Source of the DNA: Pseudomonas cichorii
GTDB lineage: Bacteria > Pseudomonadota > Gammaproteobacteria > Pseudomonadales > Pseudomonadaceae
Length of the DNA: 64,000 nt
NCBI RefSeq assembly: GCF_015471405.1
Contig: NZ_BLVZ01000001.1
Coordinates: 310,001-374,000, forward strand
Direction: 5' to 3'
Below the pieces are notes generated by a model, which had not been told where the DNA came from, did not search any database, and saw only the letters and a list, made by a program, of their open reading frames with translations. This document shows positions 63,654-64,000 of the stretch, in pieces. Made by a program: the position numbers and the translations under genes. The first letter of the stretch is position 1. Every line of letters begins with the position of its first letter.

Positions 63654-64000
63654 ATGATCAAGGACACGGAATACAACCAGGACGACAAGACCGTCCTGCT
63701 CGACCGTCAGGGCCAGGGCCCTGCATCGAGCCCGCTGACTGACTTCGCTGCGCCGCCACGTTTTGAACAACTGGAAGAGCGCATGATCTATGCCGCACGC
63801 CTGCGCCCGGCCGAAGCATTCAATATCAGCCTCAACTCACTGGTGGCGGCGGGTTCCGAGCTGCTGTCCGAAGTGGTGCGGCTCAAGCACAGCGATACAC
63901 GTGAAGACCTGTATGCGCTCAACGAGCGACTGACTGCCGGTCTGAAACTGTTTGAAGTGCGCGCTCTGCACAACGGCGCCGAAAGCAGCCAGGTGATGGC
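63654..64000 (+). CDS. tssL: T6SS inner-membrane component TssL (DotU family), cut by the window edge
   Basis: This is the N-terminal part of the DotU/IcmH-like membrane-complex protein; 115 codons are visible. An acidic leader (IKDTEYNQDDKTVLLDRQGQ) is followed by RLRPAEAFNISLNSLVAAGSELLSEVVRLK, the start of the helical cytoplasmic domain. ATG 63654 has AAGGAA upstream. The single C-terminal membrane helix, and tssM expected next, would lie beyond the right edge. Confidence 0.93.
   Translation, partial: MIKDTEYNQDDKTVLLDRQGQGPASSPLTDFAAPPRFEQLEERMIYAARLRPAEAFNISLNSLVAAGSELLSEVVRLKHSDTREDLYALNERLTAGLKLFEVRALHNGAESSQVM

Overview
The window looks like chromosomal DNA of a fluorescent or plant-associated Pseudomonas. 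The reasons are a high G+C coding style, a PvdE/SyrD-type peptide exporter, PvdH-like Dab aminotransferase, MbtH protein, and a type VI secretion locus in the order of the P. aeruginosa HSI-II cluster. The sequence alone does not fix the species.

Region 1 (1-37685) is a complete-looking siderophore locus apart from a receptor cut by the left edge. It holds a TonB-dependent receptor (minus strand, partial), a FecB/C/D/E-type ABC importer, a stand-alone Fe(II)/2-oxoglutarate beta-hydroxylase of the SyrP/TauD type, four NRPS proteins (1604, 3154, 3015 and 1261 aa), a PvdE/SyrD-type exporter, a FhuF-type ferric reductase, an MbtH protein and a diaminobutyrate aminotransferase. By colinearity the line encodes seven residues: Asp(E)-Dab-X-Y-Asp-Gly-like-Asp, started by a starter-like C domain with a TubC-type docking segment and released by a thioesterase. 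All three Asp modules could be beta-hydroxylated, because one hydroxylase stands alone and a second is fused to the C terminus of the third NRPS. Three beta-hydroxyaspartates would give six Fe(III) ligands. Unusual traits are tandem carrier domains in two Asp modules, a last module split between two proteins, and a C-like domain lacking the catalytic histidines (interface-domain type) in the terminal NRPS. Fur-like boxes and a conserved 16-bp motif (CATTYTCGATACATTA-like) occur in all three control regions of this locus.

Region 2 (37698-46816) holds an RstB/RstA-like two-component system (minus strand) divergent from an RND efflux pair without its own outer-membrane channel, then an SmvA-like MFS transporter and a secreted SMP-30/gluconolactonase-like protein. 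A 21-bp-spaced direct repeat lies between the regulator and the pump. A 770-bp AT-rich gap follows.

Region 3 (47612-64000) is an HSI-II-like T6SS operon: tssA, tssB, tssC, tssE, tssF, tssG, tssH (clpV), a sigma-54 activator, a 46-aa lipoprotein, fha, tssJ, tssK and a partial tssL at the right edge. A lower-GC cassette lies between tssE and tssF: a PAAR spike with a transthyretin-like tail, a GxSxG lipase-like putative effector and a three-helix membrane protein that is the likely immunity partner.
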